The translations under genes and the position numbers were made by a program. From an uncultured Eubacterium sp. (GTDB taxonomy: Bacteria; Bacillota; Clostridia; Lachnospirales; Lachnospiraceae), in NCBI GenBank assembly GCA_910586045.1, contig CAJUIH010000081.1, forward strand, positions 1 through 16,707: DNA of 16,707 nt, written 5' to 3'. Below, in pieces: positions 7,012-13,821 of the stretch. The stretch's first letter is position 1. Each line of letters starts with the position of its first letter. The notes beneath the pieces are model-generated. The model ran no database searches and had not been told where the DNA came from. It was given only the letters and a program-made list of their open reading frames with translations.

Positions 7012-7041
7012 TTGTTTTCGGGTTTTATCCTGTGTTAAGAT
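7012..7041 (+). promoter_or_regulatory. Possible citrate synthase promoter
   Basis: TTGTTT (7012-7017) and TAAGAT (7036-7041) are 18 bases apart, 26 bases before the start codon; ACAGGAGGT (7051-7058) is the ribosome binding site. Neither hexamer is strong, so the exact promoter is uncertain. Confidence 0.4.
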
Positions 7042-7066
7042 AAGAAGCAGACAGGAGGTAAGACGA

Positions 7067-8461
7067 ATGAAAGAAAATGAATTTTCCAAAATCACACCGG
7101 AGATCCAGGAACTGGCTGATTTAAGCAGCAGCCATTTTGCCATCGACCCTGCCTTGTATACCAAATACGATGTCAAACGCGGCCTGCGTGACATCAACGG
7201 CAAGGGCGTACTGGTCGGGCTGACTGAGGTTTCCGAGGTGTGTGCAACGAAAAGAGTCGGAGACCAGATCATTCCTGCAGACGGCGACCTGTTTTACCGT
7301 GGTTATAATGTCAAGGACTTAATTGACGGAATTGGGCCTGACAGCCACTTTGGATTTGAGGAAAGCGCTTTTTTGCTTATTTTCGGCAAACTGCCGACAG
7401 CGTCGGAATTAAAGGAATTTACGGACCAGCTCTCCTATTACCGTTCCCTGCCGACGAGTTTTGTACGCGATATCATTATGAAAGCCCCCAGCCAGGATAT
7501 GATGAACACGCTTGCGCGCAGCGTGCTGACCCTCTATGCTTATGATGAAAAGGCAGACGATATTTCTATTCCGAATGTACTGCGCCAGTGTATGCAGCTC
7601 ATCAGCCTGTTCCCGCTGCTTTCCGTCTATGGCTATCAGGCATACCGCCATTATCACGACGGCGACAGCCTTTTTATCCATAAACCACTTCCGGAATTAT
7701 CTACCGCGGAAACCATTCTGCATATTCTGCGTCCGGACAGTAAATATACGCCGCTGGAGGCAAAATTGCTTGACATTGCCCTGGTGCTCCATATGGAACA
7801 TGGCGGCGGCAACAACTCTACATTTACCACGCATCTTGTTTCTTCTTCCGGCACGGATACATATTCTGTCATTGCAGCTTCGATCGGTTCTCTAAAAGGG
7901 CCAAAACACGGCGGTGCAAATATTAAGGTTGTGCAAATGTTTGAGGACATGAAAACGTGTCTGAAAGACTGGTCGGATGAAGAGGAAGTGCGTACCTATT
8001 TAAAAGCGGTCTTGAACAAACAGGCATTTGACCGCGCCGGCCTGATTTACGGTATGGGCCATGCCGTTTATTCCCTTTCGGACCCGCGTGCCCGGATTTT
8101 CCGGTCTTATGTGGAACGGCTGTCCATTGAAAAAGGCTTTTCGGAAGAATTTGCGCTCTACTCCATGGTAGAACGGTTAGCGCCGCAGGTGATCTCGGAT
8201 GAACGTAAGATCTATAAAGGAGTCAGCCCAAATGTGGACTTCTACAGCGGATTTGTCTATCATATGCTCGGTCTCCCGCTTGAATTGTATACGCCGATCT
8301 TTGCGATTGCAAGGATAGCCGGATGGAGCGCGCACAGGCTGGAGGAAATATCCTATAACAGCAAGATTATGCGTCCGGCCTATATGAGCGTTTCCGACCG
8401 CAGGGAATATATTCCAATGTCCGAACGGACAGCGGAACTGGCGTCCAAAACAAACCACTGA
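7067..8461 (+). CDS. gltA: Citrate synthase family protein
   Basis: The 464-residue protein condenses acetyl-CoA with oxaloacetate to give citrate. The family's catalytic triad is in place: His245 in the LHMEHGGGNNSTF segment, His332 in YGMGHAVY, and Asp391 in NVDFYSG; GPKHGGAN (278-285) is also present. It has the longer N-terminal region (about 60 residues before GLTEVSEV) seen in Clostridial citrate synthases. A close relative acting on propionyl-CoA (2-methylcitrate synthase) cannot be told apart by eye, but no prp genes are near. AGGAGGT precedes the ATG. It is divergent from cdd and convergent with the small membrane-protein gene, so apparently monocistronic. No aconitase or isocitrate dehydrogenase follows. 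Confidence 0.92.
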   Translation: MKENEFSKITPEIQELADLSSSHFAIDPALYTKYDVKRGLRDINGKGVLVGLTEVSEVCATKRVGDQIIPADGDLFYRGYNVKDLIDGIGPDSHFGFEESAFLLIFGKLPTASELKEFTDQLSYYRSLPTSFVRDIIMKAPSQDMMNTLARSVLTLYAYDEKADDISIPNVLRQCMQLISLFPLLSVYGYQAYRHYHDGDSLFIHKPLPELSTAETILHILRPDSKYTPLEAKLLDIALVLHMEHGGGNNSTFTTHLVSSSGTDTYSVIAASIGSLKGPKHGGANIKVVQMFEDMKTCLKDWSDEEEVRTYLKAVLNKQAFDRAGLIYGMGHAVYSLSDPRARIFRSYVERLSIEKGFSEEFALYSMVERLAPQVISDERKIYKGVSPNVDFYSGFVYHMLGLPLELYTPIFAIARIAGWSAHRLEEISYNSKIMRPAYMSVSDRREYIPMSERTAELASKTNH

Positions 8462-8490
8462 CCATTGCAGGATATAAGCAGCAAACATAA

Positions 8491-8541
8491 GCGGCCAGCC
8501 GGACGCCGGGGCTAAAATGCCCCTGTCCCGGCTGCTTTGGC
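8491..8541. terminator. GC-rich stem-loop between convergent genes
   Basis: Arms CAGCCGG (8496-8502) and CCGGCTG (8528-8534) enclose an inner stem GGGGC/GCCCC (8508-8512 and 8519-8523) with loop TAAAAT. It lies in the 87-base gap between the citrate synthase stop and the end of the facing gene, where a shared terminator is expected. No T run follows on either strand, so intrinsic termination would be weak; it may instead be an mRNA 3'-end barrier. Confidence 0.5.
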
Positions 8542-8548
8542 CTGTCGA

Positions 8549-8899
8549 TTAGTTATTCTCTTTCGCCGCGCGCATTTCTTTTACATACCATGTACATACG
8601 ATTAAAAAACAAACAACCCCAAAAAGATCCACAAACGGGAGTTTTGTCACAAAACGGTTGAAAAGGTCCGCCCCGCTGTAAAGACATGCGATCACGCCCA
8701 AAACGACGGTTGGCCGGCACATCAGGCGGCAGAACTTTTCCGGATGTTTTATTTTAGGCAGTTCTTCCTTTGCGATCAGAATCGGCGACGGAATACCGGT
8801 ATGTTTCATATGTATGGCGGAAATGATCCAAAATACTCCAAGTACAAGAATAATCAGGTCAAATACAAACATAATATCATTCGATGAAAATGGTTTCAT
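8549..8899 (-). CDS. Small three-helix membrane protein of unknown function
   Basis: The 116-residue protein is hydrophobic, with probable transmembrane segments at about residues 10-30, 62-80 and 87-106, and a charged stretch between the first two containing KEELPKIKHPEKF. I do not recognise a family with confidence. The start at 8899 has AGAGGG about seven bases upstream, and a good housekeeping promoter lies at 8960-8988. It is divergent from the CheY-like gene, with about 200 bases between them, and convergent with citrate synthase, so it stands alone. Confidence 0.75.
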   Translation of the reverse strand: MKPFSSNDIMFVFDLIILVLGVFWIISAIHMKHTGIPSPILIAKEELPKIKHPEKFCRLMCRPTVVLGVIACLYSGADLFNRFVTKLPFVDLFGVVCFLIVCTWYVKEMRAAKENN

Positions 8900-8959
8900 T
8901 GCTTCCCTCTTTCGCTGCTCTTTGCCCCTGCAAAGTTCCTTTTTGCCGCCCCGCCTGTT

Positions 8960-8988
8960 ATTATAAAGCCAGAAACAGGCCTTCGCAA
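8960..8988 (-). promoter_or_regulatory. Promoter of the small membrane-protein gene
   Basis: On the minus strand TTGCGA (8983-8988) and a perfect TATAAT (8960-8965) are 17 bases apart, giving a leader of roughly 50 bases that includes a small CTTTGC/GCAAAG hairpin. Confidence 0.7.
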
Positions 8989-9029
8989 CAATTTTAGCGT
9001 GTTTTTTATAAATTATTCCAAATTTTTCA

Positions 9030-9058
9030 TTGCATATTTTGGATTTATCTTGTAAAAT
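9030..9058 (+). promoter_or_regulatory. Promoter of the CheY-like/CheX-like gene pair
   Basis: TTGCAT (9030-9035) and TAAAAT (9053-9058) are 17 bases apart, 43 bases before the CheY-like start. This resembles a housekeeping promoter rather than a motility SigD site. Confidence 0.65.
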
Positions 9059-9101
9059 TTATACATAAAGGTAAAGGAAAAGAAAAAAGGAGTGAATCGC
9101 T

Positions 9102-9476
9102 ATGTTATTATCGGAATCCAAAATTTTAATCGGGGATGATTCTATTCTGGCACGGAAGCAATTGAAAGATATATTAACCAAACTTGGCGGCGTTCATTTT
9201 TGCGAAGCTGCAAACGGACAGGAAGTCATTGATCTATATAAAAAGGAAAAGGCAGATATTATATTCCTCGATATCGTAATGCCGGTTAAGGACGGTATTA
9301 CCGCAACAAAAGAAATTATCGCACAAAACCCAAATGCATTTATCATTATCGCTTCTTCGATCGGTACGAAGGAGCAGCTTATGAATGCCATCGAATCTGG
9401 TGCGAAAGATTTCATTCAAAAACCTTTCTCTGCCAGCAATATTAAACGGGTCATCGAATCTCGTTTTGAACATTAA
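9102..9476 (+). CDS. Stand-alone CheY-like response regulator receiver
   Basis: The 124-residue protein is a single receiver domain with no output domain. The acidic pair D12/D13, phospho-acceptor D57 (FLDIVMP), Ser85 in the Thr/Ser switch position and Lys107 (QKPF) are all present, so it should accept phosphate. It ends right after the receiver fold, so signalling must be by protein contact. Its ribosome binding site is AAAGGAG. The gene lies 17 bases upstream of a CheX-domain gene in the same operon. CheX proteins dephosphorylate CheY, so the neighbour is the likely partner. No histidine kinase, cheA or flagellar gene is in the window, so it may not be a chemotaxis regulator in the strict sense. 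Confidence 0.9.
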   Translation: MLLSESKILIGDDSILARKQLKDILTKLGGVHFCEAANGQEVIDLYKKEKADIIFLDIVMPVKDGITATKEIIAQNPNAFIIIASSIGTKEQLMNAIESGAKDFIQKPFSASNIKRVIESRFEH

Positions 9477-9493
9477 AAGGAGAGATTATAGCT

Positions 9494-10381
9494 ATGTACA
9501 CACAATTTTTTGGAAACTTTTTATTAGGACGAAATATCGTTACTCCGGAACAATTGGTAGAAGCCATTGGCAAAGAATCAACCAGCCATATTAAGCTTGG
9601 TACATTGGCAATGTACCATAACCTGATGACGGCCAATGAAATCGATGATATCGTAGTCGCACAGACACATGAGGACAAACAGTTTGGAGAGCTTGCTATT
9701 GAACGCCACTACCTAACCGAAGAACAAGTCAACCGGCTGCTGTCTGAACAGAGTCCGGAATACCTTTTACTGGGGCAAATCCTAATTGAAAGCGGCATTA
9801 TTACAAATTCCGAACTAGAGGATCTGATCATTGATTATGAATCAGAACATGAAATATTTGACTTAGATCTCCAGATTGAACAAAAAGAACAAGTGATCCG
9901 ACTGATCCGTCATTATTTTAATCTTACCGACGTAAAAAACAATGAGCTGTTTGAATCCTACCTGATGCTCTTATTCAACAACTTAATTCGTTTTATTGGT
10001 TCGGACTTTACGCCTCTGGCGCCGATACGCTGTGATGAGTTTCCGACACACTTCGGTATTGTACAGCATATTACGGGAAAATATAATATTACAACAGCAG
10101 TTGATATGAGCTGTGCAATGGCAATTGAATTTGCTTCCCGTTACGCTATGGATACGTTTGATGCATTTGACGAATATGTACAGGCTTCGCTGGAAGATTT
10201 TTTAAACCTCCACAACGGCTTGTTTACCGTAAATGCTTCCAATAACTATGCGATTGAACTGCAGCTTTCTCCTCCGGAACAACAGGAAGATACATTGGTT
10301 CAATGTACGCCGGATGCAGTTTCGTATCTGTTTCCTGTATTGTATCCGTTTGGTACCATTAATTTTCTTCTTTCATTTTAA
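9494..10381 (+). CDS. MshEN-like N-terminal region fused to CheX-like domain
   Basis: The 295-residue soluble protein has two parts. Residues 5-115 contain four consecutive copies of a pattern resembling LGxxLxxxxxITxxxLxxxLxxQ (about 5-27, 34-57, 63-86, 92-115). This is the half-motif of MshEN domains, some of which bind cyclic di-GMP. After a charged linker (116-150), residues 150-265 resemble the CheC/CheX/FliY phosphatase fold, with ITGKYNITTAVDMS and the segment EDFLNLHNG (234-242) where CheX has ExxN. Here the acid is at E234 or D235 and the Asn at N238, so the spacing is slightly off. The ribosome binding site is AAGGAGAG, 17 bases after the receiver stop. Inferred role: ligand-sensing partner or phosphatase of the receiver. 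The repeats are divergent, and cyclic di-GMP binding is not shown. Confidence 0.7.
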   Translation: MYTQFFGNFLLGRNIVTPEQLVEAIGKESTSHIKLGTLAMYHNLMTANEIDDIVVAQTHEDKQFGELAIERHYLTEEQVNRLLSEQSPEYLLLGQILIESGIITNSELEDLIIDYESEHEIFDLDLQIEQKEQVIRLIRHYFNLTDVKNNELFESYLMLLFNNLIRFIGSDFTPLAPIRCDEFPTHFGIVQHITGKYNITTAVDMSCAMAIEFASRYAMDTFDAFDEYVQASLEDFLNLHNGLFTVNASNNYAIELQLSPPEQQEDTLVQCTPDAVSYLFPVLYPFGTINFLLSF

Positions 10382-10384
10382 TAA

Positions 10385-10479
10385 CTATATAAACGGCGTA
10401 AAATTTCAGCACAATATCATTTGTTTCTGGCCCGCGGTTTATCGGGTTTATTGTGCAGTATTCAATCACCGAATATATA
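10385..10479 (+). repeat. 95-bp dispersed element, copy B
   Basis: This copy starts four bases after the stop codon of the CheX-like gene and differs from the reverse complement of 3162-3256 at only three positions. One difference (CGCGG for CGCCG, near 10434) breaks one pair in the ATAAACGGCG/CGCCGTTTAT stem; the GCACAATA/TATTGTGC stem is intact. Its right end carries TTGTGC-N17-TATATA (10451-10456 and 10474-10479), aimed at the terminator only 16 bases further on, so any transcript from it would be about 45 bases long. Confidence 0.8.
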
Positions 10480-10494
10480 CATAAAGATTGCATG

Positions 10495-10529
10495 AAAAAG
10501 TTCCAGACGACTGTGCCTGGAACTTTTTT
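10495..10529. terminator. Bidirectional terminator between the CheX-like gene and thrC
   Basis: The stem AAAAAGTTCCAG (10495-10506) pairs with CTGGAACTTTTT (10517-10528) around a ten-base loop. There is a T run after the stem on both strands, so it ends the plus-strand pair and the minus-strand thrC, whose stop is at 10565. Confidence 0.9.
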
Positions 10530-10564
10530 GTACGATAGATAAAATGTTATTTTACTGCCAATCC

Positions 10565-12052
10565 TTAGATACCGAGTACCTGTTTGACCGCCTGACACAT
10601 ATCCGCCGCGTCACATACCGTATGGTGCAGTATTTTGGCATCGCGGATCTCTGCAATGGCCCGCGGGATTTTTACGCCTGCCCTAGTGCTTAATTCATCT
10701 GCCAATGCAAAATCGTCTTTTTCCTCCTGCCGCGGATCAATCGCCCGGATTACGCTGCGTGTAAATTTAAACGGACTTGCGGTAGACGCGATTACTGTTT
10801 TTGTATCATCCCCGGTTTCTGTTTTGTATTTTGCGTATACGCTGGATGCTACGGCTGTATGCGTGTCTATCACATATCCGGTCTTTTCGTACAGCGAGCT
10901 GATAGCCTGTGCCGTTTCCTGTTCGCTGGCAAAACCGCCGTAAAAATCAGAAAGCTCTTTTTTCATCGCATCTGTAATCGTATAGCTGCCGCCATCCGCC
11001 AGTTGCTGCATGAACGCCGCGTTTCGCACCGCATCATCCCCGGCAGCCCGGTAAATAAGCCGCTCTAAGTTGCTGGAGATTAAAATATCCATAGACGGGG
11101 AGGAGGTCAGAATAAATTCCCGGTTTTTATCATAAGTGCCCGTTTTTAGAAAGTCATACAGCACTTTATTTTCGTTGGATGCGCAAATCAGTTTTGCAAT
11201 CGGAATCCCCATCTGTTTCGCATAGTAAGCTGCCAGTATATTTCCGAAATTTCCGGTCGGCACGACGACATTTATGTTCTCCCCTTCCTGAATCTCCTCT
11301 TTTGCAAGCAGTCTGGCATAAGCATAGACATAGTAAACAACCTGCGGAACAAGACGCCCGATATTAATCGAGTTTGCGGAAGAAAACTGATAGCCTCCAG
11401 CCGCCAGTTGCTGCCGCAGCGCCTGATCGGAAAACATACGTTTTACCCCAGTCTGTGCCTCGTCAAAATTTCCATGGATACCAATGACATAAGTATTGGC
11501 GCCCTTTTGCGTTACCATCTGTTTTTCCTGGATCGGGCTGACCCCGTTTTTCGGATAAAACACGATAATCTTTGTACCCGGCACATCCGCAAAACCCGCC
11601 AGTGCCGCTTTCCCGGTATCACCGGATGTTGCGGTCAAAATAACAATGTCATTGGCAACATGGTTTTTTCTGGCAGAGGTAATCATAAGATGCGGCAGAA
11701 TGGACAGCGCCATATCTTTAAACGCAATCGTCGCCCCATGAAACAGTTCCAGATAATAAGCCCCATCTGCATACACAAGCGGTGCGATTTCTTCCGTATC
11801 AAATTTGCTGTCATAAGCAGCCTGGATACAATCTTTTAATTCCTGTTCTGTAAAATCCGTAAGAAACTGCTTCATAACCGTATAAGCAGTTTCCTGATAC
11901 GTCATCTGCGATAACTCCGACAGGCTTTTGTCAAGTGCCGGAATCTGATCTGGCACAAATAAACCGCCGTCGTCCGAAAGGCCTTTTAAAATTGCCTCGG
12001 AAGCGGTTGCCCTGCAATTGGCATTTCTCGTACTTGCATATGTGATCTGCAT
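10565..12052 (-). CDS. thrC: Threonine synthase
   Basis: The 495-residue PLP enzyme converts O-phosphohomoserine to threonine. The PLP lysine is K112 in HGATIAFKDMALS, and the phosphate-binding loop ATSGDTGKAAL spans 141-151. The N-terminal MxYxSTRN and GLxxDGGLFVP segments are those of the longer fold type II threonine synthases, for which about 495 residues is normal. The ATG at 12052 has GAGG ten bases upstream. It is a single gene with its own promoter (12109-12136) and terminator; hom and thrB are not adjacent. No T-box or amino-acid attenuator is visible in its roughly 50-base leader. Confidence 0.95.
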   Translation of the reverse strand: MQITYASTRNANCRATASEAILKGLSDDGGLFVPDQIPALDKSLSELSQMTYQETAYTVMKQFLTDFTEQELKDCIQAAYDSKFDTEEIAPLVYADGAYYLELFHGATIAFKDMALSILPHLMITSARKNHVANDIVILTATSGDTGKAALAGFADVPGTKIIVFYPKNGVSPIQEKQMVTQKGANTYVIGIHGNFDEAQTGVKRMFSDQALRQQLAAGGYQFSSANSINIGRLVPQVVYYVYAYARLLAKEEIQEGENINVVVPTGNFGNILAAYYAKQMGIPIAKLICASNENKVLYDFLKTGTYDKNREFILTSSPSMDILISSNLERLIYRAAGDDAVRNAAFMQQLADGGSYTITDAMKKELSDFYGGFASEQETAQAISSLYEKTGYVIDTHTAVASSVYAKYKTETGDDTKTVIASTASPFKFTRSVIRAIDPRQEEKDDFALADELSTRAGVKIPRAIAEIRDAKILHHTVCDAADMCQAVKQVLGI

Positions 12053-12108
12053 AATCTTGTCCTCTTTCCATTTTCGTTTTCTGATTTAGTATGGATTTCT
12101 TCTCTACT

Positions 12109-12136
12109 ATTATAAACTAGATTCTGATTTTGACAA
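12109..12136 (-). promoter_or_regulatory. thrC promoter
   Basis: On the minus strand TTGTCA (12131-12136) and a perfect TATAAT (12109-12114) are 16 bases apart. The -35 lies inside a 17-base sequence (12126-12142) that recurs at 13742-13758 in the promoter of the AP2-like gene. Confidence 0.8.
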
Positions 12137-12213
12137 GTAGGTTTGCCAAGAAACTGCGCAAAGCGGGGCTGTTTCTGTAACCGTTCAAATAAGGTGCTGC
12201 ATTTTGGGTGCGG

Positions 12214-12269
12214 GGACGCCGGATGAGGGCGCCAGAATGCCGGGCAAACCGTCTCTCCATGCGTCCGGC
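12214..12269. repeat. Short dispersed repeat, copy 2, within a self-complementary block
   Basis: Bases 12230-12266 match 4-40 at 35 of 37 positions. In this copy the block is closed by GGACGC (12214-12219) and GCGTCC (12261-12266). An overlapping alternative pairing, GCCGGA (12218-12223) with TCCGGC (12264-12269), would be mutually exclusive with the first. There is no T run, so it is not an obvious terminator. The GGGCAAACC string recalls cyclic di-GMP-I riboswitches, but the rest of that consensus is absent. Confidence 0.6.
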
Positions 12270-12341
12270 AAACAAACACATTTGTGTAAACTGCCTATAT
12301 TTCTCTGTTTTCTTCCTTTCTGTTTTGTGCTGTCTGCTAAA

Positions 12342-12370
12342 ATTTTAAAACACTATTGCAAAAAGTGCAA
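12342..12370 (-). promoter_or_regulatory. Possible promoter reading into the repeat upstream of thrC
   Basis: On the minus strand TTGCAC (12365-12370) and TAAAAT (12342-12347) are 17 bases apart. A transcript from here would cross the self-complementary block at 12214-12269 before reaching the thrC promoter. No coding sequence intervenes. Confidence 0.4.
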
Positions 12371-12446
12371 AAAGCATTTAGAATACTCCTAGATATTATT
12401 TTGACACAAAATATACACTATTAGATTGTAGCATACCGTATTGTTT

Positions 12447-13517
12447 TTAAAGATACTCTTCCCGATTGCATATTTTTAGATTTTCCAAGACCATTTTAAT
12501 ATCGGGCGCACTGCCTTTTTCGCAAATCAAGGTGGCGTCTTCTGTATCAACGATAATCAGTCCCTCCAGGCCGACGGCGGCGATTAGTTTTTTTCCGCCC
12601 TGGATAATGTTGTTTTTACTATGGATCGTAATAATATTTCCGGATACGACATTTCCGCTTTCATTTGATTTTCGGATTCTGTCTACCGCCAGCCAGGAAC
12701 CCACGTCATCCCAGCCGAACACACCTGGAAGAATAAAAATATTCTGAGCTTTTTCCATGATCCCGTAATCAATGGATACGGACTCAAATTCCGGAAAAAC
12801 CTTTTCCAGTACCATCTCCTGTTTTTCTGTTCCAAGCGTTTCCCCAATTTTTACAAGTCCCTCGTACAGATCCGGCAGCGCAGTACGTATATTATCCATA
12901 ATCGTAGAAACTTTCCAGACAAACATACCGCTGTTCCATAAATATTCTTCGGTTTCCAAATATTCCTTTGCGGTTTCCACATCCGGTTTTTCCACAAAGC
13001 GCTCTACCGCATACGCATTGCCGTCTGATTCTTCCGGCCGGTATTTAATATAGCCATAGCCCGTTTCCGGATAATCCGGCGTAATTCCGATTGTCACAAG
13101 ATTCGCTGCTTTTTGAGCAATGCCGCAGCCTTCTTTTAATACATTCAAAAACATCTGGTTGTATTTGATCAAATGGTCGGACGGCAGCACAATCATCAGC
13201 GCGTCGTCATAACGCTTTGCCATGTGTACGGCTGCAAGCCCGATGCACGGAGCCGTATTTCTGCCTACCGGTTCACACAAAATATTTTCCGGCAAAATTT
13301 CAGGCAATTGTTCCAAAACCAGTTCCCGATATACCCTGTTTGTAGAGATAAAAATATCTTCCATACGTACCAGCGGACGAATCCGTTCAATTGTAAGCTG
13401 AATCATGGTCTTTCCATCTTCTGTCAGCGATAGAAACTGTTTTGGCAGGCTTTTTCGGCTTTTCGGCCAAAAACGTTCTCCCCGTCCGCCCGCCATAATT
13501 AATGCGGTCTTTTTCAT
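12447..13517 (-). CDS. manC: Mannose-1-phosphate guanylyltransferase
   Basis: The 356-residue protein makes GDP-mannose from mannose-1-phosphate and GTP, a precursor for surface polysaccharides and GDP-sugars. The nucleotidyltransferase signature GGRGERFWPKSR (residues 10-21) with PKQFL (25-29) is clear, as are EPVGRNTAP (82-90), LPSDH (111-115), GYGYI (153-157), FVEKP (174-178) and WNSGMF (194-199). It lacks the C-terminal isomerase half of bifunctional ManC/AlgA enzymes, as usual for the short ~350-residue form. The ATG at 13517 has AGAGAGG eight bases upstream; a TTG two codons earlier is less likely. It is transcribed alone from 13695-13723. No manB or glycosyltransferase genes adjoin it. 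Confidence 0.94.
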   Translation of the reverse strand: MKKTALIMAGGRGERFWPKSRKSLPKQFLSLTEDGKTMIQLTIERIRPLVRMEDIFISTNRVYRELVLEQLPEILPENILCEPVGRNTAPCIGLAAVHMAKRYDDALMIVLPSDHLIKYNQMFLNVLKEGCGIAQKAANLVTIGITPDYPETGYGYIKYRPEESDGNAYAVERFVEKPDVETAKEYLETEEYLWNSGMFVWKVSTIMDNIRTALPDLYEGLVKIGETLGTEKQEMVLEKVFPEFESVSIDYGIMEKAQNIFILPGVFGWDDVGSWLAVDRIRKSNESGNVVSGNIITIHSKNNIIQGGKKLIAAVGLEGLIIVDTEDATLICEKGSAPDIKMVLENLKICNREEYL

Positions 13518-13694
13518 ATGCAAAACCTCTCTTTGATTTTCCTCTTTGTTGACCTTGTCCCGGATTTTTGTACCGGTGCATTGATCCGCTGCATTGCGAA
13601 CCTGATTTATCTATGTCACTTTTTATATTTAAAATATTGACTATAAGCAGTATTTTAAGGCATAAAAAACTCAGTTCTTTTATACAGCAAAGGT

Positions 13695-13723
13695 ATCATA
13701 CCATATAATACGGCACATGACAA
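13695..13723 (-). promoter_or_regulatory. manC promoter
   Basis: On the minus strand TTGTCA (13718-13723) and TATGAT (13695-13700) are 17 bases apart. This leaves an unusually long leader of about 170 bases before manC, in which no riboswitch is recognised. Its -35 is only 22 bases from the -35 of the divergent plus-strand promoter. Confidence 0.65.
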
Positions 13724-13745
13724 GTAAACAGTATAAGATCCGATT

Positions 13746-13774
13746 TTGACAAGCAGGTACACAACGATTATAAT
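13746..13774 (+). promoter_or_regulatory. Consensus promoter of the AP2-like gene
   Basis: A perfect TTGACA (13746-13751) and a perfect TATAAT (13769-13774) are 17 bases apart, the strongest promoter in the window by sequence. The short leader carries a GGCAGC/GCTGCC hairpin (about 13783-13805) before the AAGGG ribosome binding site. Confidence 0.85.
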
Positions 13775-13821
13775 AGAAACAGGCAGCAGCCACCAACCGC
13801 TGCCTTGGAAAGGGCCATGTT

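Larger units (their letters stand above)
12143..12446. other. Intergenic stretch between thrC promoter and manC
   Basis: No gene is visible. The stretch contains the second copy of the short dispersed repeat (12230-12266), a minus-strand promoter-like pair (12342-12370) and A/T-rich sequence beside the manC stop. No T-tailed terminator for manC was found, so manC transcripts may run on toward thrC. Confidence 0.5.

Noticed and set aside
8177..8488. Minus-strand open frame across the end of citrate synthase
   Set aside because: It is a shadow of the well-supported citrate synthase gene, with no family resemblance.
12214..12269. Cyclic di-GMP-I riboswitch suggested by GGGCAAACC
   Set aside because: The downstream GACGCAAAGCC-like segment and tetraloop receptor are missing, and no gene follows in that orientation.
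12410..12446. Plus-strand promoter starting with TTGACA near 12402
   Set aside because: No acceptable -10 lies 16-18 bases downstream, and it would only read antisense into manC.
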